Shown here piece by piece: positions 1 to 9,560 of a stretch of DNA of 64,000 nt. The notes under the pieces were generated by a model that saw only the letters and a program-made list of their open reading frames with translations, was not told the DNA's origin and did no database searches. This DNA is from Chitiniphilus eburneus (GTDB taxonomy: Bacteria > Pseudomonadota > Gammaproteobacteria > Burkholderiales > Chitinibacteraceae), in the NCBI RefSeq assembly GCF_005048205.1, contig NZ_SUMF01000002.1:310001-374000 (forward strand), written 5' to 3'. A program made the translations under genes and the position numbers. How positions within the stretch are numbered: position 1 is the stretch's first letter; every line of letters begins with the position of its first letter.

Positions 1-86
1 GTTCACATACCAAGCGTGGACCGACCAGGCACGGCGCGGGCGTGATCGAACCACGGGATTGCCGGGCTGTTTCCCGGAGTGAACTC

Positions 87-599
87 ATGAGTTTGTCCTA
101 CTACCAGGTTTCCGTTCCCGCTTTCATCCGCATGCTGGGTAACCTGTCGGTCCTGCTCGACAAGGCGGCTGCCTTCTGTGCGGACCGTGGCATTGAAGAA
201 AGCGTGTTGCTCAATTCACGGCTGGCACCGGATATGTTTCCACTGGTGAAGCAGGTGCAGATCGCCACCGACCAGGCCAAGGGTGTTGGCGCGCGGCTGG
301 CGGGGCTGGATGCGCTCAAGCTCCCCGATAGCGAGACGCGTATCGATGAGTTGAAGGAGCGTATTGCGACGGTTGTTGCCTACCTGAACACCATCGCGCC
401 CACTTCGCTGGACGATGCCGCGAGTAAAGCGGTCACTCTGCCCTGGATGCCGGACCATCCGATGCCGGGAGATTTCTACCTGCTGCATTTCGTCCTGCCG
501 AACGTGTATTTCCATGTCACCACGGCCTACGACATCCTGCGGCATAACGGTGTCACGCTGGGTAAGGCCGACTATATCGGTGCGATCGAGCGAGCTTGA
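87..599 (+). CDS. DUF1993 family protein
   Basis: This 170-aa protein has the look of the DUF1993 family (helical-bundle, DinB-like proteins of unknown function). It opens MSLSYYQVSVPAF, has a central NSRLAPDMFPLVKQVQ stretch, and ends with a helical segment around HFVLPNVYFHVTTAYDILR. I chose the ATG at 87 because GGAG lies at 76-79; the upstream in-frame GTG at 42 has no such site. It is convergent with the peptidase gene at 622. No catalytic role can be assigned. Confidence 0.8.
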   Translation: MSLSYYQVSVPAFIRMLGNLSVLLDKAAAFCADRGIEESVLLNSRLAPDMFPLVKQVQIATDQAKGVGARLAGLDALKLPDSETRIDELKERIATVVAYLNTIAPTSLDDAASKAVTLPWMPDHPMPGDFYLLHFVLPNVYFHVTTAYDILRHNGVTLGKADYIGAIERA

Positions 600-621
600 T
601 ACGGGCTTTCGAGACAGCCCG

Positions 622-1149
622 TCAGGCAAGCTGAACGGGCTGGAAACACCAATGCCAGGGTTCGTAGACATAGCCGTAGCGATTGTCGCGCGGGAACGAT
701 AAGGTGAATCCGTAGCGTCCGGCGTTGGCCTGCAGCCAGGCAAACGCCGGCGTGTCTTCAAAGGCTTCTTCCACGATGGGGCCGCCGGGCATGTAGATGT
801 CGATGGCGCGTCCCGTGTGATGCTCGCTGCAACCCGGCGGCGCAAGCACTTGCAGGATGGCATCGATGGGCTGCCCGGCGTTCAGTTTGCGGCGGATCAG
901 CGCCACTTGCCGGTCGGTGCCACGATAGGCGGAGGCAATGCGCAGCGTGATGCCATCCTCCGCTGCCGCAGTGCGCAGCGCCTGCCATGCCAGCGTTGCC
1001 GCTGGCGTCAGTTGCCACACGCGGCCATCGTCGCCGGTTTCCGCATCAGTCAGCGACTCGGCTTCTTCGTAGAGCGTGAGCCGCTTGGCTTCCAGGACCG
1101 ACTCGGGAATGCCCAGTGCAGCCCAGCTTGCGCGCAGTGCTTCATTCAT
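622..1149 (-). CDS. M15-type (VanY-like) D-alanyl-D-alanine carboxypeptidase
   Basis: This 175-aa protein carries the zinc-peptidase signature of the VanY/M15B family: S108-E-H-H-T-G-R-A-I-D117 fits SxHxxGxAxD, and the third zinc ligand is His166 in EPWHW. An SAYRG motif precedes them at about 73-77. Family members trim D-Ala or D-Ala-D-Ala from peptidoglycan stems. There is no signal peptide, so the site of action is unclear. It starts 21 bp after the parC stop on the same strand and is probably co-transcribed with parC. Confidence 0.8.
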   Translation of the reverse strand: MNEALRASWAALGIPESVLEAKRLTLYEEAESLTDAETGDDGRVWQLTPAATLAWQALRTAAAEDGITLRIASAYRGTDRQVALIRRKLNAGQPIDAILQVLAPPGCSEHHTGRAIDIYMPGGPIVEEAFEDTPAFAWLQANAGRYGFTLSFPRDNRYGYVYEPWHWCFQPVQLA

Positions 1150-1170
1150 CGGTCCTGCCCTCCCGGTGGA

Positions 1171-3543
1171 TCAGAATCCCGGGAATTTCAGCCCGGCATT
1201 GATCGGCTTGCCCTTGCGTGCCCGCTTGCCGACATAGGGCGCCATTTCGTTGGCATCCAGAATCAGCTCTGTCGGCTTGCCGCCACGGCCGGTGCCGGTC
1301 AGTCGCAGGGTTTCTCCGTCGGAGACGGTAATAGCGGCCAGGTGATCCTTGTCATCCAGCGCCATCGTGATCACGCCGCGCCCGCCACCGGCGAGTTGCT
1401 TGAATTCCGAATACGGGAACAGATGCAACTTGCCGGCTTTCGACAGGCATGCCACGACGGATGTTTCACGTGGAACAAACGTGGTGACCCGCAGCAGCGT
1501 TTCATCCGCTTCCAGCGTAATGAAGCTCTTGCCTGCTTTTTGCCGCGACAGCAGGTTCTCGAACTGGCAGGCAAAGCCATAGCCGGAAGCGTTGGCGATG
1601 ATGACCCATTCCTCCGCGCGGGCCGTCATCAGTTGCACCACACGGCTCTTGGCGGACAACTCCACCAGGGTAGTGACCGGCACGCCATCGCCCCGGCCCC
1701 CTGGAACCACCGCGGCCTGAATGGTGTAGACGCGGCCGTCGCTGCCGAACAGTGCCACGGAATCCACCGTGCGGCACTCGATGGCGGTCAGCAGCTTGTC
1801 GCCATCCTTGAATCCCAGGTTCTGCAACTCGATACCATGGCCCTGGCGACTGCGAATCCAGCCTTTCTCCGACAGGATCAGCGTGGTGGGCTCATCGACT
1901 ACCGCCACTTCCAGCGTGGCCTTTTCGGCCTCCTCGATCAGGGTACGGCGTGGGTCGCCATATTTCTTGCGGTCGGCCTCGATCTCCTTGATCAGCAGCT
2001 TCTGCATGGCGGCCGGGTTGGACAGCAGATGCTCCAACTCGCCCTTCTCGCGCTTCAGATCCACCAGCTCCTGCTCGATCTTGATCCCTTCCAGTCGTGC
2101 CAGCTGGCGCAAGCGGATTTCCAGGATATCCTCGGCCTGCCGGTCGCTGAGCTGGAAGCGCGCGATCAATGCGGCCTTGGGGTCGTCACTTTCGCGAATG
2201 ATGCGGATGACTTCGTCGATGTTGAGGAAGACGACCATCCGCCCTTCGAGGATATGGATGCGGTCATCCACCTTGCCCAGCCGGTGTTCGGTACGGCGCC
2301 GCACCGTTACGAAGCGGAAGTCCACCCATTCCGCGATCAGGTCACGCAGCGATTTCTGGCCTGGCCGACCATCGCGGCCGATGGTGACCAGATTCATCGG
2401 CAGATTGGTTTCCAGCGAGGTATGTGCCAGCAGCACATTCATCAGCTCGGCGGGGTCCTGCCGCGATGACTTGGGTTCGAACACCAGCCGGATGGGCTGA
2501 TCCTTGCCCGACTCGTCGCGAACACGGTCGAGCAGCGACAACACCAATTGCTTGGTCTGCACCTGCTCTTGTGTCAGCGCCTTCTTGCCCTTGCGCAGCT
2601 TGGGATTGGTTAGTTCTTCGATTTCCTCCAGCACCCGCTGGCTGGAAGTACCGTGCGGCAATTCGGTGACGACCATCTGCCATTGCCCACGCGCAAGGTC
2701 TTCCTTTTCCCAGCGCGCGCGCAATTTCAGGCTGCCCCGCCCTGCTTCGTAGGCGGACTGGATATCGCGGGCGCTGGAAATCAGTTGCCCACCGCCGGGT
2801 AGATCCGGGCCCTTCACGTATTCCAGCAGCCCGGCGGTATCGAGCCCGGGATTGCGGATCAACGCCACGGCCGCGTCGGCTACTTCGCCCAGGTTGTGCG
2901 AAGGAATCTCCGTGGCCATGCCCACGGCAATGCCGGAAGTGCCGTTGAGCAACAGCACTGGCAGCCGTGCCGGTAGCAGCAATGGCTCTTCCAGTGCACC
3001 GTCGTAATTGGGGATGAAATCGGTGGTGCCGGCATCCAGCTCACCCAACAGCAGTTCGGCAATGGGCGTCAGGCGGGCTTCGGTATACCGCATCGCCGCC
3101 GCGCCATCACCGTCCCGGCTGCCGAAATTGCCCTGGCCGTCGATCAAGGGGTAGCGCAGCGAAAAATCCTGGGCGATGCGCACCAGCGCGTCATAGGCCG
3201 ATTGATCGCCATGGGGGTGAAACTTGCCCAGCACTTCGCCGACGATACGGGCTGACTTCACCGGCTTGGCGGTGGCGGTCAGACCCAGCTCGTGCATCGC
3301 ATAGAGGATGCGTCGCTGTACCGGCTTCTGGCCGTCTTCCACCTGCGGCAACGCGCGGCTTTTCACCACGCTCATTGCGTATTCGAGATAGCTCTTTTCC
3401 GCGTACAGGCCCAATTGCACGCTTTCGCCATCGTCCGGCGCCAGCGCCGAAGTCTGGGCGTTGATGTACCGGCGATTGCCGCCGCTTGCCGCCTCGACGG
3501 GGGCTTCGGTTTCGGGAAGTTCGGGAAGATCAAGATCGGACAT
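1171..3543 (-). CDS. parC: DNA topoisomerase IV subunit A
   Basis: This 790-aa protein is ParC, the breakage-reunion subunit of topoisomerase IV that decatenates sister chromosomes together with ParE. The catalytic tyrosine is Y153 in [11 protein letters not shown]. The quinolone-determining loop reads [15 protein letters not shown], with Gln114 and Asp118 at the positions of E. coli Ser80 and Glu84; as far as I recall this is normal for betaproteobacteria. The second half is the beta-propeller DNA-wrapping domain. The product ends LKFPGF. One parS site lies inside the gene (1462-1477) and another lies 72 bp upstream of the start. Confidence 0.97.
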   Translation of the reverse strand: MSDLDLPELPETEAPVEAASGGNRRYINAQTSALAPDDGESVQLGLYAEKSYLEYAMSVVKSRALPQVEDGQKPVQRRILYAMHELGLTATAKPVKSARIVGEVLGKFHPHGDQSAYDALVRIAQDFSLRYPLIDGQGNFGSRDGDGAAAMRYTEARLTPIAELLLGELDAGTTDFIPNYDGALEEPLLLPARLPVLLLNGTSGIAVGMATEIPSHNLGEVADAAVALIRNPGLDTAGLLEYVKGPDLPGGGQLISSARDIQSAYEAGRGSLKLRARWEKEDLARGQWQMVVTELPHGTSSQRVLEEIEELTNPKLRKGKKALTQEQVQTKQLVLSLLDRVRDESGKDQPIRLVFEPKSSRQDPAELMNVLLAHTSLETNLPMNLVTIGRDGRPGQKSLRDLIAEWVDFRFVTVRRRTEHRLGKVDDRIHILEGRMVVFLNIDEVIRIIRESDDPKAALIARFQLSDRQAEDILEIRLRQLARLEGIKIEQELVDLKREKGELEHLLSNPAAMQKLLIKEIEADRKKYGDPRRTLIEEAEKATLEVAVVDEPTTLILSEKGWIRSRQGHGIELQNLGFKDGDKLLTAIECRTVDSVALFGSDGRVYTIQAAVVPGGRGDGVPVTTLVELSAKSRVVQLMTARAEEWVIIANASGYGFACQFENLLSRQKAGKSFITLEADETLLRVTTFVPRETSVVACLSKAGKLHLFPYSEFKQLAGGGRGVITMALDDKDHLAAITVSDGETLRLTGTGRGGKPTELILDANEMAPYVGKRARKGKPINAGLKFPGF
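1462..1477. promoter_or_regulatory. parS centromere-like site 1, inside parC
   Basis: The 16-mer TGTTTCACGTGGAACA matches the ParB-binding consensus TGTTTCACGTGAAACA at 15 of 16 positions. It lies within the parC coding sequence and is one of four such sites in the first 8.4 kb. Confidence 0.85.
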
Positions 3544-3614
3544 GAGGAGACGTCGCCGAAAAACAGGTCAGGCGGCATTGTAGCCCGATGCCGGCCCCCG
3601 TTCAGCGACGCAAT

Positions 3615-3630
3615 GGTTTCACGTGGAACA
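3615..3630. promoter_or_regulatory. parS centromere-like site 2, upstream of parC
   Basis: The sequence GGTTTCACGTGGAACA differs from the parS consensus at two positions. It covers the last codons and stop codon (3619-3621) of the deoxyribosyltransferase gene and lies 72 bp upstream of the parC start. Confidence 0.8.
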
Positions 3631-4146
3631 CCGCAGCAGCTCGGCCAGTTGAGCGATGGCCGATTCGGCAGTGGTGGCGAAGATCGCGTGATCGGCGGCT
3701 TCCCACAACATCAGGTTGAGCGGTGCGGCAAAGTCTTCGATCAGCAGGCCGTCGTTATCGATGGGCGTTCCCGCTGCTGCCGGCCCGGCGACGCGTTGCC
3801 GCATGGTGCTGCCTTCGGCGACATCCGGTAGCCAGAGGTAAACCGGTTTACCCAGCGCATGTGCAAACCCGATTTCGAATGCCGTGCCGCTATCCGGTTC
3901 GCTTGCGCTACGAAAAGCCCGGCAATCGGCCAGAACGACATCGGCTTGGTGGATCGCGCCACAGTTGGCCTGAAACAGCCAGCGTCGTTGCGCGGCGGTG
4001 TCGGTCAGTGGCGGCAACTGATTATCCAGGGGGAACAGCCCGGCCAGGCCGTGCTGCGCGCACAGCGCGGTGAGCTGGGCACCCCAGGCCACGGCGTCCT
4101 GACGAAAGACCCCGGGCCCGGCAAGGTAGACGATGGGTGGCGACAT
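3619..4146 (-). CDS. Nucleoside 2-deoxyribosyltransferase family protein
   Basis: This 175-aa protein begins [14 protein letters not shown], the YLAGP motif typical of nucleoside 2-deoxyribosyltransferases, and has ADVVLADCR followed by [19 protein letters not shown], the usual substrate and catalytic-Glu region (the E in AFEIGFA). Family enzymes transfer deoxyribose between bases or hydrolyse deoxynucleoside monophosphates. It is transcribed divergently from the chemoreceptor at 4236. Its 3' end overlaps parS site 2. The assignment to the family is firm; the exact substrate is not known. Confidence 0.85.
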   Translation of the reverse strand: MSPPIVYLAGPGVFRQDAVAWGAQLTALCAQHGLAGLFPLDNQLPPLTDTAAQRRWLFQANCGAIHQADVVLADCRAFRSASEPDSGTAFEIGFAHALGKPVYLWLPDVAEGSTMRQRVAGPAAAGTPIDNDGLLIEDFAAPLNLMLWEAADHAIFATTAESAIAQLAELLRCST

Positions 4147-4235
4147 GGGCGATGCGTATCAAGGGGAGAGTGCTCCACTATACTGTGCCGGGCATGGCCA
4201 CGGCCAAAAGCAGCCGCGACGAATCCGGGGGGAAT

Positions 4236-5309
4236 ATGTTCAAGCAACGGCCAGGACACGATGACCTGCACGCCAGGATGCAGGCGCTGAGCGACGAGAA
4301 TGCGCGTTTGCGGCAGCAGGTGGAAAAGCACGAGCGCGACACGCGCTTTCTGGAAATGCTGGAACGACAAACCGGGGATCGTGGCCAGGGTGCGGGCGCC
4401 TACCCCGCCATTTTTGCCGAGTTCACAGCCGGTGGCGCCGCGTTCATGCGGTTGATCGACGCGTTGCGCAGAGCCGCCAGCGAAAGTGTCCACACACTGG
4501 ATTCGGCTGCCCAGGCTTCTGCCGGGTTTTCCGAGATGAACGCCACGCTCCAGGCGCTCACCCAGGGGATGCTGCATCTGGTCGAACAGACCGATCAATC
4601 CGCGACCGAGACCGTTTCGCTGGCCGAAAGCGCGCAGGATATCGTCGGTTTTGTCGAGATGATCGGCGAGATCTCCGCGCAGACCAATCTTCTTGCGCTG
4701 AATGCGGCCATCGAGGCCGCGCGGGCGGGCGAGGCCGGGCGAGGCTTTGCGGTTGTTGCGGATGAGGTCCGCAAACTGGCGGAGCGGACCACGGTGGCTT
4801 CGGGCGAGATTCGCAAGCTGGTGGAGCGCATCAGCGGGGCTACGGTCAGTGTGCGCACGGCCCTGCATCAGCTTTCCGATGGTGCATTGGAACAGGTTGG
4901 CAAGGGCCGGCAGCTTGCGGAACATCTCCAGGCAACCGGTGGCGTCATGCAGCAGTTGCATGGCCAGGCGCGGCAAGCGTGCCACGACAGTGGCGTTGGC
5001 CTGGGCCAGGCGGAACTGCTCGAAGCGCGCGAGGCCATCTATCGTTGCCTGTTCCAGCCAGAGCAGCCATTGGCTGACGTGTTGCTGGTCAACTTCACCG
5101 CGTGGCAGGCGCAACGCCATGGCGTGGATGCATCCGTGGGCATTGCGGAGGTGGATGGCCTGGACCGGGTGAATGCCACGGGCCTGCGCGCCGTGGAGGC
5201 GTGGCGGGAGCGGCGCTATGACGTCGCGGCGACGGGTTTGCGACAGGTGGAACAGGCACTCTCGGCGGCGTTGCAATCCCTGGCCAGTCTGCCCGCGCCA
5301 GCAGGTTGA
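4236..5309 (+). CDS. Soluble methyl-accepting chemotaxis protein
   Basis: This 357-aa cytoplasmic receptor has an N-terminal coiled coil (residues about 5-45) and the MCP signalling tip, with [20 protein letters not shown] followed by [13 protein letters not shown] at about residues 145-190. There is no transmembrane segment or recognisable N-terminal sensor. The roughly 150-residue C-terminal region after the signalling domain is rich in His, Cys and Leu and matches nothing I know; it may be the sensor. I chose the ATG at 4236 because a G-rich site (4227-4232) precedes it and longer starts run into the divergent neighbour. Its stop codon directly abuts that of the next, convergent gene. Confidence 0.85.
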   Translation: MFKQRPGHDDLHARMQALSDENARLRQQVEKHERDTRFLEMLERQTGDRGQGAGAYPAIFAEFTAGGAAFMRLIDALRRAASESVHTLDSAAQASAGFSEMNATLQALTQGMLHLVEQTDQSATETVSLAESAQDIVGFVEMIGEISAQTNLLALNAAIEAARAGEAGRGFAVVADEVRKLAERTTVASGEIRKLVERISGATVSVRTALHQLSDGALEQVGKGRQLAEHLQATGGVMQQLHGQARQACHDSGVGLGQAELLEAREAIYRCLFQPEQPLADVLLVNFTAWQAQRHGVDASVGIAEVDGLDRVNATGLRAVEAWRERRYDVAATGLRQVEQALSAALQSLASLPAPAG

Positions 5310-6215
5310 TCAGTCTGCCGGCGTTTCCTCGAACGCTGCCAGCTTGCGATCGAACCACGCTTCATCGCGCCAGCCCGTGAACTCGGCATGTTTGATGTCG
5401 TCCCACAAGCTGAACAGCCAGCGCCGCTTTGGCCAGCCGGGCGCGGGTGGGGTCAACGCCAGGTAGCGTTCCAGCAGGCCATATTCGGGACGCGAATCGG
5501 GCAGGTGGAACAGATCGAGTTCGCGATGGGCGAAGCGCGCGGCGGCCGGATCGATGACGGCGCAGAGTCGCCAGGTCACGGGATCGACCAGGTAGTTACC
5601 GGCGTGCCCGTCGTCGTGGATGAAGCTGGGCATGTCGTTGGCCAGCGGCGCCAGCAGTGGTTCGAGCAGGTCCAGCGTGGCGAAGAGCCGTCGCTTTTGC
5701 GCCGGATTGAAATCCTCGGTCTTTTCCAGGAAGGCGATGCGAGGTGCCAGATAGGCACGATAGCTTTCCAGGAAATTATCGTGGAGGTTGCCATCCAGGT
5801 CTTCGAACGCCGTCTGGGTCTGCGCGTGCCAGTGTCGTTGCAGTGCCACGATGTCTTCCACCAGCATCGGCACGTGTTCCTGCGGCGTGTCATAGGCGGG
5901 GACGCCGATCACGAAGGGCATCAGAAAGGCATCCCAGCCGCCCTGCTCCACCGTTTCGAACTGGAGGATGTCGGGCACCGCCAGGTGGGCTGGCGTGTAC
6001 CGACGCAGTCGGCGCGTCGCCTGCATCTCCAGGTGGGCAAACCCGGCGATGCGGAAACGCTTGATGACGCGACGCGTTCCGTCGGCCAGGGTTAGCAGAT
6101 AAACCTGTCCGTAAAAGCCATCGATCACTTGATCGAGCTGTGGCTTTTCTCCCAGCCAGCGCGTACACAGGCTGTCCAGCCAGGCCTGGATGGGCGCTTT
6201 CAATGCGATGGTCAT
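5310..6215 (-). CDS. Aminoglycoside-phosphotransferase-fold kinase
   Basis: This 301-aa protein has the APH kinase fold: a loop GFYGQVYLL near the N-terminus, the lysine in RVIKRFR, the catalytic loop FIHDDGHAGNYLVD, and the metal-binding VIDPAAARFAHRELDL. APH-fold enzymes phosphorylate small molecules such as choline, homoserine or sugars; nothing here points to antibiotic resistance. I chose the ATG at 6215, which has GGGAGG just upstream. It is the next gene downstream of parE, separated from it by a terminator, and its stop codon touches that of the convergent chemoreceptor. Confidence 0.8.
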   Translation of the reverse strand: MTIALKAPIQAWLDSLCTRWLGEKPQLDQVIDGFYGQVYLLTLADGTRRVIKRFRIAGFAHLEMQATRRLRRYTPAHLAVPDILQFETVEQGGWDAFLMPFVIGVPAYDTPQEHVPMLVEDIVALQRHWHAQTQTAFEDLDGNLHDNFLESYRAYLAPRIAFLEKTEDFNPAQKRRLFATLDLLEPLLAPLANDMPSFIHDDGHAGNYLVDPVTWRLCAVIDPAAARFAHRELDLFHLPDSRPEYGLLERYLALTPPAPGWPKRRWLFSLWDDIKHAEFTGWRDEAWFDRKLAAFEETPAD

Positions 6216-6298
6216 GATCGTGCCTCCCTGAACGCACGATAACCACGCGGCGGCGAGGCGGCCAGTCTCGCTGGAGGGTTGGGCAAGGCCAGCGAAAC

Positions 6299-6327
6299 AA
6301 AAAAGGCCGTTCCACGTGGAACGGCCT
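6299..6327 (-). terminator. parE rho-independent terminator containing a parS site
   Basis: A perfect 24-bp palindrome (6304-6327) is followed on the minus strand by a run of six U (6299-6304 on the plus strand is all A). It sits 25 bp past the parE stop codon. The core of the palindrome is the parS-like site at 6308-6323. Confidence 0.85.
6308..6323. promoter_or_regulatory. parS centromere-like site 3, in the parE terminator stem
   Basis: CGTTCCACGTGGAACG is a perfect palindrome that resembles the Pseudomonas-type parS TGTTCCACGTGGAAC. It forms the centre of the terminator hairpin. Confidence 0.7.
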
Positions 6328-6351
6328 GCGCGGATGGTGAAAACATGATGC

Positions 6352-8325
6352 CTAAAGATCGGCTTCCACTTCGTTGCCGCGCGCTTCCAGCCATGCGCGC
6401 CGGCTGCTGGCTTCACCCTTGCCCATCAGCATGTTCATCAGATCGCGGGTATTGGCGGTGACATCGTCCGGGATTCCCACGCGCAGCACGCGTCGCGTAT
6501 CGGGATTCATCGTGGTATCGAACAGTTGCTCCGCGTTCATTTCACCCAGGCCCTTGAAGCGGGAGATGCTCCACGCCCCTTCGCGAACCTTCTCTGCACG
6601 CAGCTTGTCGAGGATGGCGTTCAGCTCGCCTTCGTCCAGCGCATAGAACTTGCGAGGCGGCTTGGCTTTGCCCGAGCCGGCGATATCCACGCGGTAGAGC
6701 GGTGGCTGCGCGACGAAGACATGCCCCGCCCCGATCAGCCGAGGAAAATGGCGATAGAACAACGTCAGCAGCAGCACCTGGATGTGCGAACCATCGACGT
6801 CGGCATCCGACATGATGATGATCTTGCCGTAGCGCAGGCCGGATAGATCGGCCTGATCATGCGGACCATGGGGATCGACGCCGATGGCGACCGCGATATC
6901 GTGCACTTCGTTATTGGCAAAAATCTGGTCGCGATCCACCTCCCAGGTGTTCAACACCTTCCCGCGTAGCGGCAGGATGGCCTGGAAATCCTTGTCGCGG
7001 CCCAGCTTGGCGGAGCCGCCCGCCGAATCACCCTCGACCAGGAAAAGCTCGCAACGGCCGGTTTCGTCACTGGCGCAATCGGTGAGCTTGCCGGGTAGCA
7101 CTGCGACGCCGGAGGACTTTTTCTTTTCTACTTTCTGCGCGTTCTTCTGCCGGCTTTGTGCCGCACGGATCGCCAGTTCGGCAAGGCGCTTGCCCAACTC
7201 GACGTGCTCGTTCAGGTAAAGCTCGAAAGGCGATTTGACCATCTGCGACACCAGCTTCAAACCATCGCGGCTGGTGAGCTTGTCCTTGGTCTGGCCCTGG
7301 AATTGCGGGTCCAGCACCTTGGCCGATAGCACGAAGGAGCAGCGGCTGAACAGATCCTCGGGCAGCAGCTTCACCCCTTTGGGCAACAGCGAGTGAAATT
7401 CGATGAAGGTCTTCACCGCCTGGAATACCCCATCGCGCAGGCCGGATTCGTGCGTGCCGCCAGCAGGGGTGGGAATCAGGTTGACGTACGACTCGCGATT
7501 GGCGGGCCCTTCATCGCTCCAGGTAAAGGCCCATGCGCATCCCTCTCCGGGCGCGAAGCTGTCGTCACCTGCTTCGATGTATTTGTCGCCTTTGAAGATG
7601 GGAATCAACGTCTCATACCCGGCCAACTGCTCGCTGAGATAACCGACCAGGCCGTCGGGATAGCACCATTCCTTGTGCAGGAATTCGCCGCTGGGCAGTT
7701 CCACCTCCAGCGTGACGATAAGGCCCGGCAGCAGCACGGCTTTGGATTTGAGCAGGTGTTCCAGCTCGCCCTGCGGAATGAGCGGTGAATCGAAATACTT
7801 GGGATCGGGCCGCACCGTGACGGCGGTGCCGGTTTCTTTCTTGGCGCAGGTGCCGACGACGGCGAGCGGCTCGCGGACTTCGCCATCCCCGAACACGATG
7901 CGGTGCAGTTGCCCTTCCCGTTTCACTTCCACCTGAAGCAGCGTGGACAGTGCGTTGGTCACCGAAACGCCGACGCCATGCAGACCGCCGGAAAACGCGT
8001 AGGCGCCGCCGTCCTTCTTGTCGAACTTGCCGCCTGCGTGCAGTTGGGTAAACACCACCTGTACCGTGGGTACGCCCTCCTCCGGATGAATGCCTACCGG
8101 GATGCCACGACCATCGTCGATTACTTTCATCGACTGATCGCGGTACAGCGTGACGCGGATCGAGCGTGCGTAGCCGCCGAGCGCCTCGTCGGCGGCGTTG
8201 TCGATCACTTCCTGGCAGATATGCAACGGATTATCGGTACGCGTGTACATACCGGGACGATGGCGGACAGGGTCAAGGCCCTTCAGCACCTTGACTGCGG
8301 ATTCATCGTAGCGAGGAGTGGTCAT
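6352..8325 (-). CDS. parE: DNA topoisomerase IV subunit B
   Basis: This 657-aa protein is ParE, the ATPase subunit of topoisomerase IV. The GHKL ATPase domain is marked by EVIDNAADEAL and DDGRGIPVG, then GGLHGVGVS. The TOPRIM domain is marked by VEGDSAGGSA and IIMSDADVDG. It ends with the conserved RRAWLE segment. The start ATG at 8325 immediately follows parS site 4, so the usual place of the ribosome binding site is occupied by the parS palindrome; no strong Shine-Dalgarno sequence is visible. Confidence 0.97.
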   Translation of the reverse strand: MTTPRYDESAVKVLKGLDPVRHRPGMYTRTDNPLHICQEVIDNAADEALGGYARSIRVTLYRDQSMKVIDDGRGIPVGIHPEEGVPTVQVVFTQLHAGGKFDKKDGGAYAFSGGLHGVGVSVTNALSTLLQVEVKREGQLHRIVFGDGEVREPLAVVGTCAKKETGTAVTVRPDPKYFDSPLIPQGELEHLLKSKAVLLPGLIVTLEVELPSGEFLHKEWCYPDGLVGYLSEQLAGYETLIPIFKGDKYIEAGDDSFAPGEGCAWAFTWSDEGPANRESYVNLIPTPAGGTHESGLRDGVFQAVKTFIEFHSLLPKGVKLLPEDLFSRCSFVLSAKVLDPQFQGQTKDKLTSRDGLKLVSQMVKSPFELYLNEHVELGKRLAELAIRAAQSRQKNAQKVEKKKSSGVAVLPGKLTDCASDETGRCELFLVEGDSAGGSAKLGRDKDFQAILPLRGKVLNTWEVDRDQIFANNEVHDIAVAIGVDPHGPHDQADLSGLRYGKIIIMSDADVDGSHIQVLLLTLFYRHFPRLIGAGHVFVAQPPLYRVDIAGSGKAKPPRKFYALDEGELNAILDKLRAEKVREGAWSISRFKGLGEMNAEQLFDTTMNPDTRRVLRVGIPDDVTANTRDLMNMLMGKGEASSRRAWLEARGNEVEADL

Positions 8326-8341
8326 GGTTTCACGTGGAACA
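8326..8341. promoter_or_regulatory. parS centromere-like site 4, abutting the parE start codon
   Basis: GGTTTCACGTGGAACA differs from the parS consensus at two positions. It is directly adjacent to the parE ATG, covering the leader where a ribosome binding site would be. Confidence 0.8.
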
Positions 8342-8488
8342 AGCGGGAGATCGCGGCCAAGTCTAACAAACTGCGCTGGACCGCGCCCAAGGTAACCGAA
8401 CGTACAACCTGGAACCGAGCCGTGGAGCCGGGGGTCTGCCTTGTATCAACCCAGTGGGGCGTGCCCTGTCTGTCCTGGAGTACCCGAT

Positions 8489-8839
8489 ATGTCTTCCCTT
8501 GCTTACGCCATCGGCATCGATCGCATCATGGCGGTGATCGATGATTTTATCGATGTTGCATCGCAGCATCCAGTAATGATCGCCTTGATCTCGCGCGCTC
8601 CTGCCGCAACGCCGTGGCGTCAACGTCTGCTGGCTTTCTGGTATGCCGCGCTGGATGGCGAAAGCTATCGCCTCGCCGCCCGCAATGACGAAGCGTCGCT
8701 ATTCAATCTGGTGGGTTCCAGCGAATGGCGCACCCTGGATGAAGTGCTGCGCGGGGCGATCGAACGCAATCTGCCCCCCTATCTGGCGCGGCAATGGGAT
8801 CGCCGGCTGGATTCCATCGGAGAATCGATTCCCGGCTGA
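8489..8839 (+). CDS. Small protein of unknown function, possibly globin-like
   Basis: This 116-aa all-helical protein begins MSSLAYAIGIDRIM. CTGGAG lies 8 nt upstream of the ATG at 8489. The pattern HP-x-M followed by LLAFWYAALDGESYRL recalls group III truncated haemoglobins, but the proximal histidine region is not evident, so a heme role would be speculation. It is divergent from parE and convergent with the comM remnant. Confidence 0.6.
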   Translation: MSSLAYAIGIDRIMAVIDDFIDVASQHPVMIALISRAPAATPWRQRLLAFWYAALDGESYRLAARNDEASLFNLVGSSEWRTLDEVLRGAIERNLPPYLARQWDRRLDSIGESIPG

Positions 8840-8862
8840 GGGGCAAGCCGAGCCGGCATCGA

Positions 8863-9510
8863 TCAAAGCAAACGGCGCAGCTGAATGGCTTCGGCCATAT
8901 GTCGGGCTGCGATGGCGGCGGCGCCATCCAGATCGGCGATGGTGCGCCCTACACGCAACAGCCGGTGATATGCCCGCGCGGATAGCCCCAGTTTCTCCAT
9001 GGCCTGGGCCAACAGCAATCGCGCAGCGTCTTCCGCCGTGCAATGCATATCCACTTCTGCGGCCTGCAACGCGGCGTTGTTTTTCCCCTGCCGCGCCACC
9101 TGGCATTCATGCGAACGCTGAACCCGCTCCCGTATCCGCTTGCTCGAATCGCCCGATCTTGCCTCCTGCAATGCGGATGCGGGCAAGGCAGGCACTTCGA
9201 CCACCAGATCGACCCGATCCAGCAGCGGGCCCGACAGTTTGCCGCGATACCGCGCAATCTGCTCCGGGGTGCAGCGGCAGGCTTTCTGCGGATGGCCCAG
9301 GTATCCGCAAGGGCACGGGTTCATCGCGCCGACGAACTGGAAGCACGCCGGAAACACAGCACTGTGCGCAGCCCGGCTGATATGGATGTGGCCGTTTTCC
9401 AGTGGCTCCCGCAGGACTTCCAGCACCTTGCGGTCGAACTCGGGCAGCTCGTCGAGGAACAGGATACCGTGATGAGCCAGCGATACCTCGCCAGGCAGCG
9501 GCGTGCTGCC
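8863..9510 (-). pseudogene. comM: comM, 3' half, disrupted by the Tn7-like element
   Basis: This is the C-terminal half of the Mg-chelatase-like AAA+ protein ComM/YifB, a branch-migration helicase that helps integrate DNA during natural transformation. The reading resumes at GSTPLPGEVSLAHHG and continues through FLDELPEFDRKVLEVLREP and the cysteine motif PCGYLGHPQKACRC to the stop at 8863. The other half lies at 34068-34915. Without the insertion, codons for VGGGS would read directly into TPLPGEV. The apparent ATG at 9546 lies in transposon sequence, so a native start is missing. Confidence 0.95.
9506..9510 (+). repeat. Target site duplication, left copy (CTGCC)
   Basis: CTGCC directly precedes the transposon terminus TGTA and is repeated after the other end at 34068-34072. 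Five-bp duplications are standard for Tn7-family elements. Confidence 0.93.
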
Positions 9511-9560
9511 TGTAAATTCTGGCAGTAAATGTGAAAATACCTCCACCCTACTAACGGTAG
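9511..9560 (+). repeat. Transposon left end
   Basis: The left terminus starts TGTAAATTCTGGCAG. Only 50 bp separate it from the first possible tnsA start, so TnsB-binding sites probably extend into tnsA. The subterminal AAATGTGAAAA (9528-9538) resembles AAATGTTAAAA in the right end, a candidate TnsB contact. Confidence 0.7.

Noticed and set aside
817-2469. Long plus-strand frame opposite parC
   Set aside because: It is antisense to parC, with low-complexity His/Gln-rich translation typical of a shadow frame and no ribosome site.
4005-5276. Long minus-strand frame opposite the chemoreceptor
   Set aside because: The plus strand has the clear MCP signalling motif; the minus frame has no family features.
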